DNA from: SIG603 sp963611165
GTDB taxonomy: Bacteria > Bacillota > Clostridia > Oscillospirales > Acutalibacteraceae
Length of the DNA: 64,000 nt
Reading direction: 5' to 3'
Assembly: GCA_963611165.1 (NCBI GenBank)
Contig: CAVDQG010000001.1
Coordinates: 62,001 to 126,000 of the forward strand
In this document: positions 34,027 to 43,270 of the stretch, in pieces
Position numbering within the stretch: position 1 is the first letter of the stretch
Layout: the number at the start of each line of letters is the position of its first letter
Program-made: the position numbers and the translations under genes
The notes under the pieces: model-generated
What the model saw: only the letters and a program-made list of their open reading frames with translations
Told to the model about the DNA's origin: nothing
Databases searched by the model: none

Positions 34027-36227
34027 TCTGCCATATCCTCATCGGGAGCAAAGTCCACCATTCCCGTTGCAACGACAGCCGAAGCAACGATTATATTCAC
34101 GGGAGTTCCGATTGTGAGGATTCTGCCCGTAAGATTACATTTCTGAGTGATAACTCCGTCAAATTCAAAGTGATTGTTCTTGAAAAGCTGACAGTCGACA
34201 TATCCCTCGACATTATTATCAAGTCTTACGAAAATTCCGTTCTTGGTAACACCGCTGACAACGCCCGTGAATTTCTCTCCGATGTGTCGGCTCATATACT
34301 CCGCCATGTAGCAGTCCTCTGCATCACGCTCGGCGGAAACCGCCCTCACCTCGTTGTTCGAGGACTGGAGTGCGCTTGCGTCGGCAAAAGCGGCATAACG
34401 CTTTGTAAGCTCGATGTTATCCTTGCCCGAAACCAAATCCGTCAGAATTCTGTGGATTGATGTATCGGGGTATCTTCTTATCGGTGAAGTAAAGTGAGAA
34501 TAATCCTTTAGCGCAAGTCCGAAGTGGCCGAGCGGCTCTGCGGAATATCTCGCCTTTTCCATAGTTCTTAAAAGTCTCTGAGAAACAAGAACCTCGTTCG
34601 GCTGATCCTTGACTCTCTCAAGTATTGCCGAGAAGTCACGTGGAGACGGTCTCTCGTTATTGAGTTCCTTGCAAGGAATATTCAGTGCCGTGAGAAGCTC
34701 TCTCAAATCCTTGACTCTCTCGGGTGACGGATGCTCGTGGATACGGTAGAGGAACGGGATTTTTGCGTCCTGTGCAGTTCTTGCCGCCGCAATATTTGCG
34801 GTAATCATGAGCTGCTCTATCATCTCTTCTGCTTCGCCCGAAACTCTCGGCTTGACATCCACGCACTTTCCGTCCTCGTCAAGAACGAATTTTACCTCTC
34901 CGCTGTCAAGGTTCATGGTTCCTCTGGCGGAAGCGGCTTTCTTGAGCACATTCGCAAGCTCTCTTGCGGCGATGAGGCTCTCCTTGACGGGAGCGTATTT
35001 CTCTCTGATTTCTGCGCTTGCCGTTCCGTCAAAAATCTCATTTACCTCAGAATAAACGCCACGCACCTTGGAATCTATGATTGATTTCTTGAATTTATAT
35101 CTAATTATCTTTCCGTCATTGTCGAGATCGACAAGTGCGGAGAAGGTAAGCTTATCCGTGCCGGCGTTAAGAGAGCACACTCCGTTAGATATGCACTCGG
35201 GGAGCATGGGGATAACTCTGTCGGCGAAATATACGCTTGTACCACGGTTCATCGCCTCTTCATCGCAAAGCGAATGAGCAGTTATGTAGTGAGAAACATC
35301 GGCAATATGAACGCCCAGATGGAATCCGTCCTCGTATTTCTCGCAGGAAATGGCGTCGTCAAGATCCTTTGCGTCCGCACCGTCAATTGTGAAAATCGGC
35401 ATATCTCGAAGGTCAAGTCTCTTTGAGATTTCCTCAGCAGTAATCTCTCGGGAAGCGATTTCCTCGGCTTCCTTGAGCACGGCATCGGGGAAAACCGACG
35501 GAATACCGTACTTCTCGATTACGGCATCGGCACAAACTCTTGCACTCTCGCCCGAACCGAACACCTTGAGAACCTTAGCCTGTGACCAATCGCCGCGGTA
35601 ATCTTTCTCGAGCTTGACAAGAACCTTGTCGCCCGGGACTGCACCGTTAAGATCGGACGGAGAAATCTGCGGACAATAGCGAATGGCGGCATCGGGAATA
35701 AGCTCTGTGCCGTACTCTGTTTCGTTTATCGTACCCGTGATATTTTTCTTGCCCTTTTCGAGTATCTTGGAAACTCTGCCGGAATAGCCCTTGGCGTCCT
35801 TGCGGATACCGTTCACGATAACCTTGTCTCCGATAAGACAGCCGTTCATGAGTGCGCCCGGGATAAAAATATCCTCGCCGCCGTCGTCGGGTTTGGCAAA
35901 AGCAAAGCCCGATGAAAGCGAAACTATCTCGCATTCCTTTGTTCTTATCTCGTTATTAAGCCTTACAGCGTGCTTGTTAATGATGATGTCGCCGCTGTTT
36001 TCAAGGCTTTTGAGTGCGTTATAAAAAGCGTCCTTGTCCTTGAGGCCCGATTTTCTCATGAGCTCTCTCGAAGCGAACTCGTGCTCACGGTCTTTTCTGA
36101 GAACCGCAATAATCTTGCTCTCAAAGTAATTGAACTCGGATTTCTTTGAACCGCCAAGCTTTTTGACCGAAGCCTTCTTGCCTGTGCTTTTCTTTTTTCC
36201 TTTAATTCCTTTTATTTTTCGTGCCAC
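34023..36227 (-). CDS. rnr: Ribonuclease R
   Basis: 734 residues, usual for RNase R/VacB. A basic N-terminus rich in Lys (1-30) leads to a winged-helix region (about 35-90) and cold-shock domains (about 95-230). The RNB nuclease core has FTIDGADAKDLDDAI (279-293) with the four metal-binding aspartates D282, D285, D288 and D290/D291. A C-terminal S1 domain (GVVSGVTKNGIFVRLDNNVE) follows. It is a processive 3'-5' exonuclease for structured RNA and ribosome quality control. smpB and ssrA, common neighbours, are not here. Confidence 0.95.
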   Translation of the reverse strand: MARKIKGIKGKKKSTGKKASVKKLGGSKKSEFNYFESKIIAVLRKDREHEFASRELMRKSGLKDKDAFYNALKSLENSGDIIINKHAVRLNNEIRTKECEIVSLSSGFAFAKPDDGGEDIFIPGALMNGCLIGDKVIVNGIRKDAKGYSGRVSKILEKGKKNITGTINETEYGTELIPDAAIRYCPQISPSDLNGAVPGDKVLVKLEKDYRGDWSQAKVLKVFGSGESARVCADAVIEKYGIPSVFPDAVLKEAEEIASREITAEEISKRLDLRDMPIFTIDGADAKDLDDAISCEKYEDGFHLGVHIADVSHYITAHSLCDEEAMNRGTSVYFADRVIPMLPECISNGVCSLNAGTDKLTFSALVDLDNDGKIIRYKFKKSIIDSKVRGVYSEVNEIFDGTASAEIREKYAPVKESLIAARELANVLKKAASARGTMNLDSGEVKFVLDEDGKCVDVKPRVSGEAEEMIEQLMITANIAAARTAQDAKIPFLYRIHEHPSPERVKDLRELLTALNIPCKELNNERPSPRDFSAILERVKDQPNEVLVSQRLLRTMEKARYSAEPLGHFGLALKDYSHFTSPIRRYPDTSIHRILTDLVSGKDNIELTKRYAAFADASALQSSNNEVRAVSAERDAEDCYMAEYMSRHIGEKFTGVVSGVTKNGIFVRLDNNVEGYVDCQLFKNNHFEFDGVITQKCNLTGRILTIGTPVNIIVASAVVATGMVDFAPDEDMAE

Positions 36228-36276
36228 TTATGACACCTCCCATCGATAAATTTCACTCGGTAGATATTTATCTTTA

Positions 36277-37674
36277 TCACTTGAGCTCATTTACCGTTGT
36301 TCTGTATATATTTCCTCTTACTTCAAAATCGGGGTACATGTCAAATCCCGTGCAAGCGGGGCAAAGAGAAACTATATCGCCCTCTTTCGCTCTGCTTCTT
36401 GCAAAGTCTACGGCATCCTTCATGTTGTGACACATGATTATCTCTGGATTTCCCTCACTGTAGGAAGCCGCCTCACGCACTGCCTTTTCGATTTTGCCTG
36501 CGGCAGGCTCCTTGTGACCCTCAAGCTTATGCTCGGGGCCAAGAAGAACAAGCGTCTTTACCTTCTTGCAGATGACGTCGCCGAGTTCGTCAAACGGAAT
36601 TTTCTTATCGGCACCGCCTGCTATAATAATTATCTTCTTGTCATATACGGAAAGTGTGCCCGCCATCGCTCTTGATGGGCTTGTTGCGATTGAGTCGTTG
36701 TAATATTTAACTCCGTCAAGCTCACGGACAAATTCCATTCTGTGAGCAACGCCGCCGAAGTCCTTTGCAACACTTACGATATTCTCGGGGCTTACCTCTC
36801 CCCAAACAGCACTTATTGCCGCAAGATAGTTCTCTATATTGTGGTTTCCCGGAAGTCTTATGTCTGCGGTATCCATGAGATATTCGCCGTTAACATAGAT
36901 TTTTCCGTCAGAAGCATATGCTCCTCTTGTAGGCTTTTCCTTTCTCGAGAAGAGATAGAGGTCACCTCTTACTTCATCCTTAAACGAAGCCGTGATATCA
37001 TTATCGAGATTCAGAACCGTTCTTGTGAAAGCGTTCTGATGAATGAATATGTTCTTCTTAGCGTCAACATACTCCTGCATATCCTTGTGAACATCGAGAT
37101 GATTCGGAGAAAGATTGGTCATAACCGAAACATCGGGGCTTTTTCTCATGGAAATAAGCTGGAATGAAGAAAGCTCAACTACGGCAATGTCGTTTTCGCC
37201 GATTTCGTTAATCTCGGGAAGAAGCGGCTTGCCGAGGTTTCCGCCGAGATGAACCGTCTTCCCCTGCTTTCTCAGAAATTCTGCGATAATCGATGTTGTG
37301 GTTGTCTTTCCGTCAGAGCCCGTTACGGCATAGATTTTGCACGGACAGAGGTCAAAGAAAACCTCCATCTCGCTTGTCACGGCTACACCGTCTGCTCTTG
37401 CCTTGTTAAGCTCGGGCAGATAATACGGCATTCCCGGTGCACGGAAAAGAATGTCCTCATCGATATTCTCGAGGTAATGCTCTCCCGTTATCATTTTGAC
37501 TCCGAGTGCCTTTAGCTTCTCGCCGTTTTCGCCAAGCTCTGTCTTTCTGTCTCTTGCGGTTATCTCTGCTCCGTACTTTAAGAAAAGCTCGATAACCGGC
37601 ATATTACTTCTTGCTATTCCGCAAAAAGTAACTCTCTTTCCCTTTAAGGAATTCAAAAATTTATCCTTATTCAT
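36277..37674 (-). CDS. murD: UDP-N-acetylmuramoyl-L-alanine:D-glutamate ligase
   Basis: 465 residues, Mur ligase. The ATP site is TGSDGKTTTT (118-127). VVELSSFQLISMRKSPDV and MTNLSPNHLDVHKDMQEYVD are the MurD substrate and metal regions; VKYYNDSIATSPSRAMAG matches the C-terminal ADP-binding start. It adds D-Glu to UDP-MurNAc-Ala in the cytoplasm. It lies between an ABC exporter and rnr rather than in a dcw cluster, which is common in Clostridia. GAAGGGA precedes the ATG. Confidence 0.94.
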   Translation of the reverse strand: MNKDKFLNSLKGKRVTFCGIARSNMPVIELFLKYGAEITARDRKTELGENGEKLKALGVKMITGEHYLENIDEDILFRAPGMPYYLPELNKARADGVAVTSEMEVFFDLCPCKIYAVTGSDGKTTTTSIIAEFLRKQGKTVHLGGNLGKPLLPEINEIGENDIAVVELSSFQLISMRKSPDVSVMTNLSPNHLDVHKDMQEYVDAKKNIFIHQNAFTRTVLNLDNDITASFKDEVRGDLYLFSRKEKPTRGAYASDGKIYVNGEYLMDTADIRLPGNHNIENYLAAISAVWGEVSPENIVSVAKDFGGVAHRMEFVRELDGVKYYNDSIATSPSRAMAGTLSVYDKKIIIIAGGADKKIPFDELGDVICKKVKTLVLLGPEHKLEGHKEPAAGKIEKAVREAASYSEGNPEIIMCHNMKDAVDFARSRAKEGDIVSLCPACTGFDMYPDFEVRGNIYRTTVNELK

Positions 37675-37723
37675 AATATCCCTTCTTATCTGAAAATATA
37701 TGTGGTTAATTTAATTATTTGAA

Positions 37724-39478
37724 TTACTTATGCATATCTGCATAAGCGCTGTACAAGCCGTAATAAATTCCTTTCTTTGCCATGAGCTCCTCATGCGTGC
37801 CCTGCTCTGAAATTCCCTGATCTGTAAGAACGAGAATTTTCGTTGCATTGCGGATTGTCGTGAGTCTGTGGGCAATTGTGAAGGTTGTTCTGCCCTTTGC
37901 AAGCTTCTCGAGAGAATCCTGAACGATTCTTTCGCTCTCGTTGTCAAGCGCCGAGGTAGCCTCATCAAGAATGAGCACGGGCGGATTTTTGAGGAAGGCT
38001 CTTGCGATTGAAATTCTCTGCTTCTGACCTCCCGAAAGCTTAACTCCACGCTCACCGACATATGTGTCGTAACCGTCCTGAAGCTCGCAAATGAAGTCAT
38101 GAGCGCCGGCTCTCTTTGCCGCCTCGATGACCTCTTCTCTGGAAGCGCCCGGCTTTCCGTACTCGATGTTCTCCAAAACGCTGCCGCTGAAGAGGTAAAC
38201 ATCCTGCTGGACAAAGCCGATGTGATTTCTGAGCGAATCTGTCGTGAGGGTTCTTATATCCTTACCGTCAATAGTTATGCTGCCCGATGTGACATCGTAA
38301 AATCTCGGAATAAGGTTGCAAAGCGTGGTTTTTCCGCCGCCTGACGGGCCGACAAGCGCAACATTTTCGCCAGCCTTAACGTCAATATTGATGTGGCTCA
38401 AAACTCTCTTTCCGTCGTCGGCATATTCAAAGGAAACATCGTTGAATTTGATATTTCCCTCAACATCGCCGAGCGTCTCAGCGTCGGGAGCGTCCTCGAT
38501 GTCAATCTTAGCGTCCATAACCTCATAGAAACGGTCGATACCCGTCATACCTCTCTGGAACTGCTCCGTGAACTGAATAATCTTGTGAACCGACTCAATC
38601 AAAGTGGAGACGTAGAGAAGATAAGCCACAAGGTCTGCCGCAGTAATCGTGCGGTTCATAACATAAATCGCACCGACAACGACCATGAGGATATACATAA
38701 TTCCGTCAAAAAACTTACTCGTGGAATCGAGCCATCCCATGATGAAATAGAACTCTCTCTTGAGTGAATAGAATTTCTGATTGCCCTTCTCGAATTTCTC
38801 CCTTTCAATGTCCTCGTTGGCAAAGCTCTTGACAACACGAACGCCGAGCATGGAGTCCTCAACCTGAGCGTTGACCTCGCCTATCTGGCGGCGCTGACGA
38901 AGCTGCTGACTTCTGAGCTTGTGGTTAAAGACAAAGAGGAACACAATCATAACCGGTATAACCGCAAACATGATGAGGGTAAGCGTGAGATTGATTCCGC
39001 TCAAAATCACGAATGTACCGACAATCTTGATAAGTGCGATAAAATATTCCTCGGGGCAGTGGTGCGCAAATTCGGTGACATCGAAAAGGTCGGAAGTGAT
39101 TCGAGCCATAATCTGACCGATTTTGGTGTTGTCGTAGTAATTGAAGCTTAATTTCTGCAAATGATCGAAAATATCACGCCTCATGTCGGTTTCGATTTTT
39201 GCACCCATAATGTGACCTATCGAAGCCATGAAAAAGCTTGCCGCCGCATCCACTACTTTAAGGAATGCGTACAATCCGCCAAGTCGCAGTATGTAGTTTA
39301 GCGTGAGCGAATCGATATCGTAAATGCCCTTGTTGGTGATAGATCTTACTATCATGGGGAGAACAAGTGCGCAGAGCGTTGTCAAAGACGCACAGAACAA
39401 ATCAAAAACCAAAACGCCCAAATACCTTTTATAGTAGGGCAGAAATCTTCTGAGATTTCCTTTCTTCTTTCCTTCCAT
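37724..39478 (-). CDS. MsbA-like ABC exporter half-transporter
   Basis: 584 residues: six membrane helices in the first 310 residues, then the ATPase with Walker A GPSGGGKT (377-384), signature LSGGQKQR (481-488) and Walker B VLILDE (501-506). A homodimer would export lipids, drugs or peptides. No partner half-transporter gene adjoins it. GAGG lies 6 bases before the ATG. The promoter at 39542-39570 starts the operon that runs to the FHA gene. Confidence 0.93.
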   Translation of the reverse strand: MEGKKKGNLRRFLPYYKRYLGVLVFDLFCASLTTLCALVLPMIVRSITNKGIYDIDSLTLNYILRLGGLYAFLKVVDAAASFFMASIGHIMGAKIETDMRRDIFDHLQKLSFNYYDNTKIGQIMARITSDLFDVTEFAHHCPEEYFIALIKIVGTFVILSGINLTLTLIMFAVIPVMIVFLFVFNHKLRSQQLRQRRQIGEVNAQVEDSMLGVRVVKSFANEDIEREKFEKGNQKFYSLKREFYFIMGWLDSTSKFFDGIMYILMVVVGAIYVMNRTITAADLVAYLLYVSTLIESVHKIIQFTEQFQRGMTGIDRFYEVMDAKIDIEDAPDAETLGDVEGNIKFNDVSFEYADDGKRVLSHINIDVKAGENVALVGPSGGGKTTLCNLIPRFYDVTSGSITIDGKDIRTLTTDSLRNHIGFVQQDVYLFSGSVLENIEYGKPGASREEVIEAAKRAGAHDFICELQDGYDTYVGERGVKLSGGQKQRISIARAFLKNPPVLILDEATSALDNESERIVQDSLEKLAKGRTTFTIAHRLTTIRNATKILVLTDQGISEQGTHEELMAKKGIYYGLYSAYADMHK

Positions 39479-39541
39479 TTTTTACCTCGCAGTAAATAAT
39501 TTTTCTTTCATATATATGATAAATGCCAATCATACACAGTA

Positions 39542-39570
39542 ATTAAACCACAAAAGGATATAAATATCAA
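39542..39570 (-). promoter_or_regulatory. Promoter of the ABC exporter-murD-rnr-nagA operon
   Basis: TTGATA (39570-39565), 17-bp spacer, TTTAAT (39547-39542) on the minus strand, about 60 bases before the start codon of the exporter gene. Confidence 0.6.
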
Positions 39571-39579
39571 GGAGGATAT

Positions 39580-39660
39580 ATGTACGAGAGCTTCCAAGGC
39601 ACAAAAATGTTACGGCAATGTAAACTTTTTGATATTTCTTTTATCCCCTTTTACATTTAA
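39580..39660 (+). CDS. Possible 26-residue small ORF upstream of GH3
   Basis: An ORF from ATG 39580 to TAA 39660 with a strong AAGGAGG 4 bases before the ATG; it starts MYESFQGTKMLRQCKLFDIS. The spacing is short and I see no good plus-strand promoter ahead of it. Its end lies on the -35 of the GH3 promoter. It has no recognisable motif, so it may be a chance ribosome site. Confidence 0.25.
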   Translation: MYESFQGTKMLRQCKLFDISFIPFYI

Positions 39661-39677
39661 ACTGATTCTGTTATAAT
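39650..39677 (+). promoter_or_regulatory. Promoter of the GH3 gene
   Basis: TTTACA (39650-39655), 16-bp spacer, TATAAT (39672-39677), about 75 bases before the GH3 start codon, which has AAGGAG 9 bases upstream. Confidence 0.7.
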
Positions 39678-39751
39678 TGTTTTATCAAGAGGGTGTTTCT
39701 TTTTATTCCAATTGAGACACCTGTATCAAATTTTATAAGGAGTTGTGATTA

Positions 39752-42208
39752 ATGTTAACACCTAAGGATATCAATGAATATGAACTTAAGCACCTCGGCA
39801 GAGTTCGTGAATTAAGCGCAGAATGCACTCTCTTCCTTCAGAGAGACCACTCTTTCCCGCTTGACAAGGCAGGAAAAATTGCTGTTTTCGGCTCAGGCGC
39901 AAGACACACCGTAAAGGGCGGCACAGGCTCAGGCGAGGTTAACTCGAGATTCTCCGTCAACATTGAAGAGGGCTTGAAGGACGACGGCTTCACCGTCACC
40001 ACAACCGAGTGGCTCGATAAATATGACGAAGTCTACAAAGAGGCTTACAAAGTATTCATCGAGGACATTAAGGCAGAGGCTAAAAAGCTCAATATGCCTG
40101 CAATGTTCGTCGGCATGGGAAAAATCTGCCCCGAACCCGAGTATGAGATTCCGCTCACAACAGACGGCGAGGCTGCAATTTATGTTCTCTCAAGAATTTC
40201 AGGCGAGGGCCACGACCGTACCTTCACAAAGGGCGATTTCTTACTTACAGAAACAGAAATAAGAGATATCAACCTTTTAAACACAATGTATGATAAGTTC
40301 ATGCTTGTTGTTAACTGTGGCGGCCCTGTTGACCTCACTCCCGTTAAGCACGTCAAGAACATTCTCGTTCTCTCTCAGCTCGGTGTTCTCACAGGCAAAA
40401 TTCTTGCAGACATTCTTCTCGGCAAACTCTATCCGTCAGGAAAGCTCACCACAACATGGGCAAAGCCTGAGGACTACTACAGCGACGGCTCATTCGCTCA
40501 CGAAACAGACTCCTACTACAAAGAGGGCGTCTATGTTGGCTACAGATACTTCGACACCGTCGGCAAAAAGGCAAGCTATCCGTTCGGATTCGGTCTCGGT
40601 TACACCGATTTTGAGCTCGGCAAAGCTGAAGTCTCACTTGAGGGTCAGACCGTAAAGGTTAGCGTTCCCGTCAAGAATATCGGCTCTTTCGTCGGCAAGG
40701 AGGTCGTACAGGTTTATGTCTCCGTTCCTGAGGGAAAATTAAAGCAGCCGCTCAAAACTCTTGCCGCATTCACAAAAACAAAGGAATTGAAGCCAAGCGA
40801 GACCCAGAAGGTAAGCGCAGAGTTCAAGCTTGACAGCATCGCATCCTATGACGAGAGCACCACAAGCTATATCCTCGAGAAGGGCTCATACATCGTATTG
40901 GTCGGAAACAGCTCCGATAATGTCAGCGTAAGCGCCGCTGTTGATGTCCCCGAGACTCTCACCGTCCGCAAGGTTAAGTCCTGCACCGGTGAATATGACT
41001 TCGAGGAAGAAGTATTCGAGAGAGTAAGCGAATATGAGGTAGGCGAGAACACACCTGTCCTGAAGCTTGACACCACATATATCGAGACAGAGGAAGTTGA
41101 TTACACAATTAACGAAGAGATTGACCCAACTGTCAGCGCACTTGATGACGAAGATCTCATGCGTCTTTGCATCGGTTCGTTCAATCCGAAGGGCGGACTT
41201 GCAAGCGTTATCGGTGACGCAAGCAAAACAGTTGCCGGTGCCGCAGGCGAAACAGCAACAATCAACGATGAGATCCCCGTAATCGTCATGGCAGACGGCC
41301 CTGCGGGCATCAGAATTTCCAAGCACTACACAATCGACAAGGACGGCGTAGTCCACTCCGAGACAGGCATGCTCCCGGACAGCATGAAGGAGCTCATGCC
41401 GCCTGTCATGGCACCGATTGAGAAAATCAAGTCCCTCAAGACACGCAAGGAAAAGGTATACGACCACTACGCAACAGCTATTCCGATCGGAACTGCTCTT
41501 GCTCAGTCCTTTAACCCAAGCATCGCTGAAATCTGCGGCGACATCGTCGGAAACGAGATGGAGCGCTTCGGAATTCACCTCTGGCTTGCTCCGGCACTCA
41601 ACATTCACAGAAGTGTTCTCTGCGGAAGAAACTTCGAGTACTACTCCGAAGATCCGCTCGTAAGCGGAAAGTTTGCGGCAGCAATCACAAACGGCGTTCA
41701 GAAGCACCCCGGCAGATCCACAACAATCAAGCACTACTGTGCTAACAGCCAGGAGACCAACCGTTACAACTCCAACTCACATGTAAGCGAGAGAGCTATG
41801 AGAGAGATTTATCTTCGCGGCTTCGAGATTTGCGTCAAGGAATCTCATCCGCACACACTCATGACCTCTTACAACCTCCTCAACGGAGTACACACAAGCG
41901 AAAGAAAGGATCTCATTGACGGTATCTTAAGAGCAGAGTTCGGCTTTGACGGCGTAGTTATGACCGACTGGGTTATCGCAATGATGAGCCCTGAGGGATC
42001 AAAGTACAGAGGAGCACTTTCTCCGTATGTTGCGGCAGCAGGAAACGACCTCTTCATGCCGGGTTCACCCGAGGATCTCGAGAACATGAAGAATGGCCTC
42101 AAGGACGGCATTGTCACAAGAGAACAGCTCGAAATCAACGGCACGAGAATTTACAAGCTGACAAAAGAGCTCACCGAGGCTATCGCAAATAACGCAAACG
42201 AAGAATAA
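39752..42208 (+). CDS. GH3 beta-glucosidase with permuted domain order
   Basis: 818 residues, no signal peptide, so probably cytoplasmic. The order is reversed against most GH3 enzymes. The C-type alpha/beta sandwich comes first (ELSAECTLFLQRDHSFPLDK and FGSGARHTVKGGTGSGEVN, about 18-70). A fibronectin-III-like segment follows (GSFVGKEVVQVYVSVPEGKL, about 310-400). The catalytic barrel is last (from about 460): ADGPAGIRIS, KHYCANSQETNRYNSNSHVS, and the nucleophile D739 in GVVMTDWVIA. Beta-glucosidases with this order are known from Ruminococcus albus and Butyrivibrio. It hydrolyses terminal beta-glucosides, for example cellobiose. It is monocistronic with its own terminator. Confidence 0.93.
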   Translation: MLTPKDINEYELKHLGRVRELSAECTLFLQRDHSFPLDKAGKIAVFGSGARHTVKGGTGSGEVNSRFSVNIEEGLKDDGFTVTTTEWLDKYDEVYKEAYKVFIEDIKAEAKKLNMPAMFVGMGKICPEPEYEIPLTTDGEAAIYVLSRISGEGHDRTFTKGDFLLTETEIRDINLLNTMYDKFMLVVNCGGPVDLTPVKHVKNILVLSQLGVLTGKILADILLGKLYPSGKLTTTWAKPEDYYSDGSFAHETDSYYKEGVYVGYRYFDTVGKKASYPFGFGLGYTDFELGKAEVSLEGQTVKVSVPVKNIGSFVGKEVVQVYVSVPEGKLKQPLKTLAAFTKTKELKPSETQKVSAEFKLDSIASYDESTTSYILEKGSYIVLVGNSSDNVSVSAAVDVPETLTVRKVKSCTGEYDFEEEVFERVSEYEVGENTPVLKLDTTYIETEEVDYTINEEIDPTVSALDDEDLMRLCIGSFNPKGGLASVIGDASKTVAGAAGETATINDEIPVIVMADGPAGIRISKHYTIDKDGVVHSETGMLPDSMKELMPPVMAPIEKIKSLKTRKEKVYDHYATAIPIGTALAQSFNPSIAEICGDIVGNEMERFGIHLWLAPALNIHRSVLCGRNFEYYSEDPLVSGKFAAAITNGVQKHPGRSTTIKHYCANSQETNRYNSNSHVSERAMREIYLRGFEICVKESHPHTLMTSYNLLNGVHTSERKDLIDGILRAEFGFDGVVMTDWVIAMMSPEGSKYRGALSPYVAAAGNDLFMPGSPEDLENMKNGLKDGIVTREQLEINGTRIYKLTKELTEAIANNANEE

Positions 42209-42230
42209 TTTGATTTGCATATAACACAAA

Positions 42231-42260
42231 ATGAGCACGGATTTTTCCGTGCTCATTCTC
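42231..42260. terminator. Bidirectional terminator between GH3 and glyoxalase genes
   Basis: An 11-bp stem (ATGAGCACGGA 42231-42241 with 42246-42256, loop TTTT). On the plus strand TCTCTTTT follows; on the minus strand TTTTGTGTT follows. It serves both convergent genes. Confidence 0.85.
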
Positions 42261-42262
42261 TT

Positions 42263-42790
42263 TTATCTTTCGGGATGGTGACCGACAAGCTGCCAAGCGT
42301 CCTTTTCATACTGCATGAATTCTATGCTGTTTCCGTCAGGGTCTTCCACCCAGAACTGCCATGTGTTTTCTACTCCGAGTGACGGCGGATTGACTATCTT
42401 GACGCCCTTTCCCTTAAGCTCCTCATATGCCTCATGGATATCCTCCACCTCAAGAGCAAGGTGCAAATAGCCGATATGGTCGAACTCCGAAAGCGGCCAT
42501 GTGTATTTTTTAGTCACGCCCTCATCGCTGAAAAGCTCGATAAAGCTGTTTTCGCCCGTTTCAAGATAAGTTATCCAAATCTTGTCGCCTTGGCTTTTAA
42601 GCTGTTCGAGGTAAGCGTCGTTTTCGGAGTACTCACCGCTTTCCTCAAGCTTTTTCTTCTGAGCCTCGTACATTTCCGCATAGGAAATTGTAAATTTCAC
42701 TTTAAGATCCAGTTTGTCACGGTAAAATTCCAGTGCTTTCTCTCTGTCGCTCACACGGTATGCGGGGTGTCCCGTTCTTATTATCTTCAT
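42263..42790 (-). CDS. VOC family protein (glyoxalase-type)
   Basis: 175 residues with two beta-alpha-beta-beta-beta halves: GHPAYRVSDREKALEFYRDK at the N-terminus and HLALEVEDIHEAYEELKGKG in the second half. ENTWQFWVEDPDGNSIEFMQ ends with the conserved Glu. The metal set (H8, E82, H113, E157 by rough count) resembles glyoxalase I, which turns the methylglyoxal-thiol adduct into the lactoyl thioester. Related lyases and dioxygenases use the same fold, so the substrate is open. It is monocistronic, with an operator at its promoter. Confidence 0.8.
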   Translation of the reverse strand: MKIIRTGHPAYRVSDREKALEFYRDKLDLKVKFTISYAEMYEAQKKKLEESGEYSENDAYLEQLKSQGDKIWITYLETGENSFIELFSDEGVTKKYTWPLSEFDHIGYLHLALEVEDIHEAYEELKGKGVKIVNPPSLGVENTWQFWVEDPDGNSIEFMQYEKDAWQLVGHHPER

Positions 42791-42809
42791 ACAACCACTC
42801 CTTATGTAT

Positions 42810-42860
42810 ATATGGTATCGTTACCATATTCAGTATAAGCTGTTTTGTAGTATTAGTCAA
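42810..42860 (-). promoter_or_regulatory. Promoter and palindromic operator of the glyoxalase-type gene
   Basis: TTGACT (42860-42855), 17-bp spacer, TATACT (42837-42832) on the minus strand. Directly after the -10 a 20-bp inverted repeat spans 42829-42810: arms ATATGGTA and TACCATAT around a four-base centre. It would cover the transcription start, so it is well placed for a repressor. The spacing and GGTA-N4-TACC core suit a GntR- or MerR-like dimer, but the regulator is not in view. Confidence 0.75.
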
Positions 42861-42946
42861 TAATGGAAAAATGTGGAAAAAGATGAAATAATTATAAGGT
42901 GAAATTTGTTGTTTAGCTTTGTGCTTTCTGTTTATCTCTGTGTAAA

Positions 42947-43060
42947 TAAATAGGCTTGTCGGCTAAACTACGGGCTTCCGCCCTAAAAACGCTTATTTAT
43001 CCGATTATCCCGTAGGGACGACCTTCGGTCGCCCGACCACCAAGGTGGTTCAAGGCATAA
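42947..43060. repeat. Hairpin-rich intergenic element
   Basis: The 480-bp stretch between 42791 and 43270 has no gene beyond the promoter at its left end. Inside it, three short hairpins follow each other: GGGC-TTCC-GCCC (42972-42983), the near-palindrome around GACGACCTTCGGTCGCCC (43017-43034), and ACCACC-AA-GGTGGT (about 43036-43050). The arms AAATAAATAGGC and GCTTATTTAT bracket the first. It looks like a REP-type interspersed repeat of the kind seen in many gut Clostridia; other copies would have to be found outside the window. Confidence 0.45.
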
Positions 43061-43156
43061 TTTTTGTTTCAACTATCTTTTCATATTTCTTTTTATTTAA
43101 ATCAGTCGACTTATTTTGGCATACGGCTGTTTTCTTCCATTGATTTAAAAATAAGT

Positions 43157-43183
43157 AAGGGCGGTCAAAGACCGCCCTTTTTG
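43157..43183. terminator. Terminator after the GH25 gene
   Basis: A 10-bp stem (AAGGGCGGTC 43157-43166 with 43170-43179, loop AAA). On the minus strand it ends the GH25 transcript about 90 bp past the stop, followed by ACTTATTTTT; on the plus strand T5 follows. The AT-only stretch 43238-43270 lies between it and the stop codon. Confidence 0.8.
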
Positions 43184-43270
43184 GATATTCTGTTTTTTAT
43201 GAGATTAATTTTAACCGTTAAAACCGTTTTAAGCTCGTTATTAATTATTAATTATAAATTATTAATTAAC

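Noticed and set aside
40886..41734. 282-residue minus-strand ORF
   Set aside because: Antisense shadow of the GH3 gene with Cys/Val-rich low-complexity translation.
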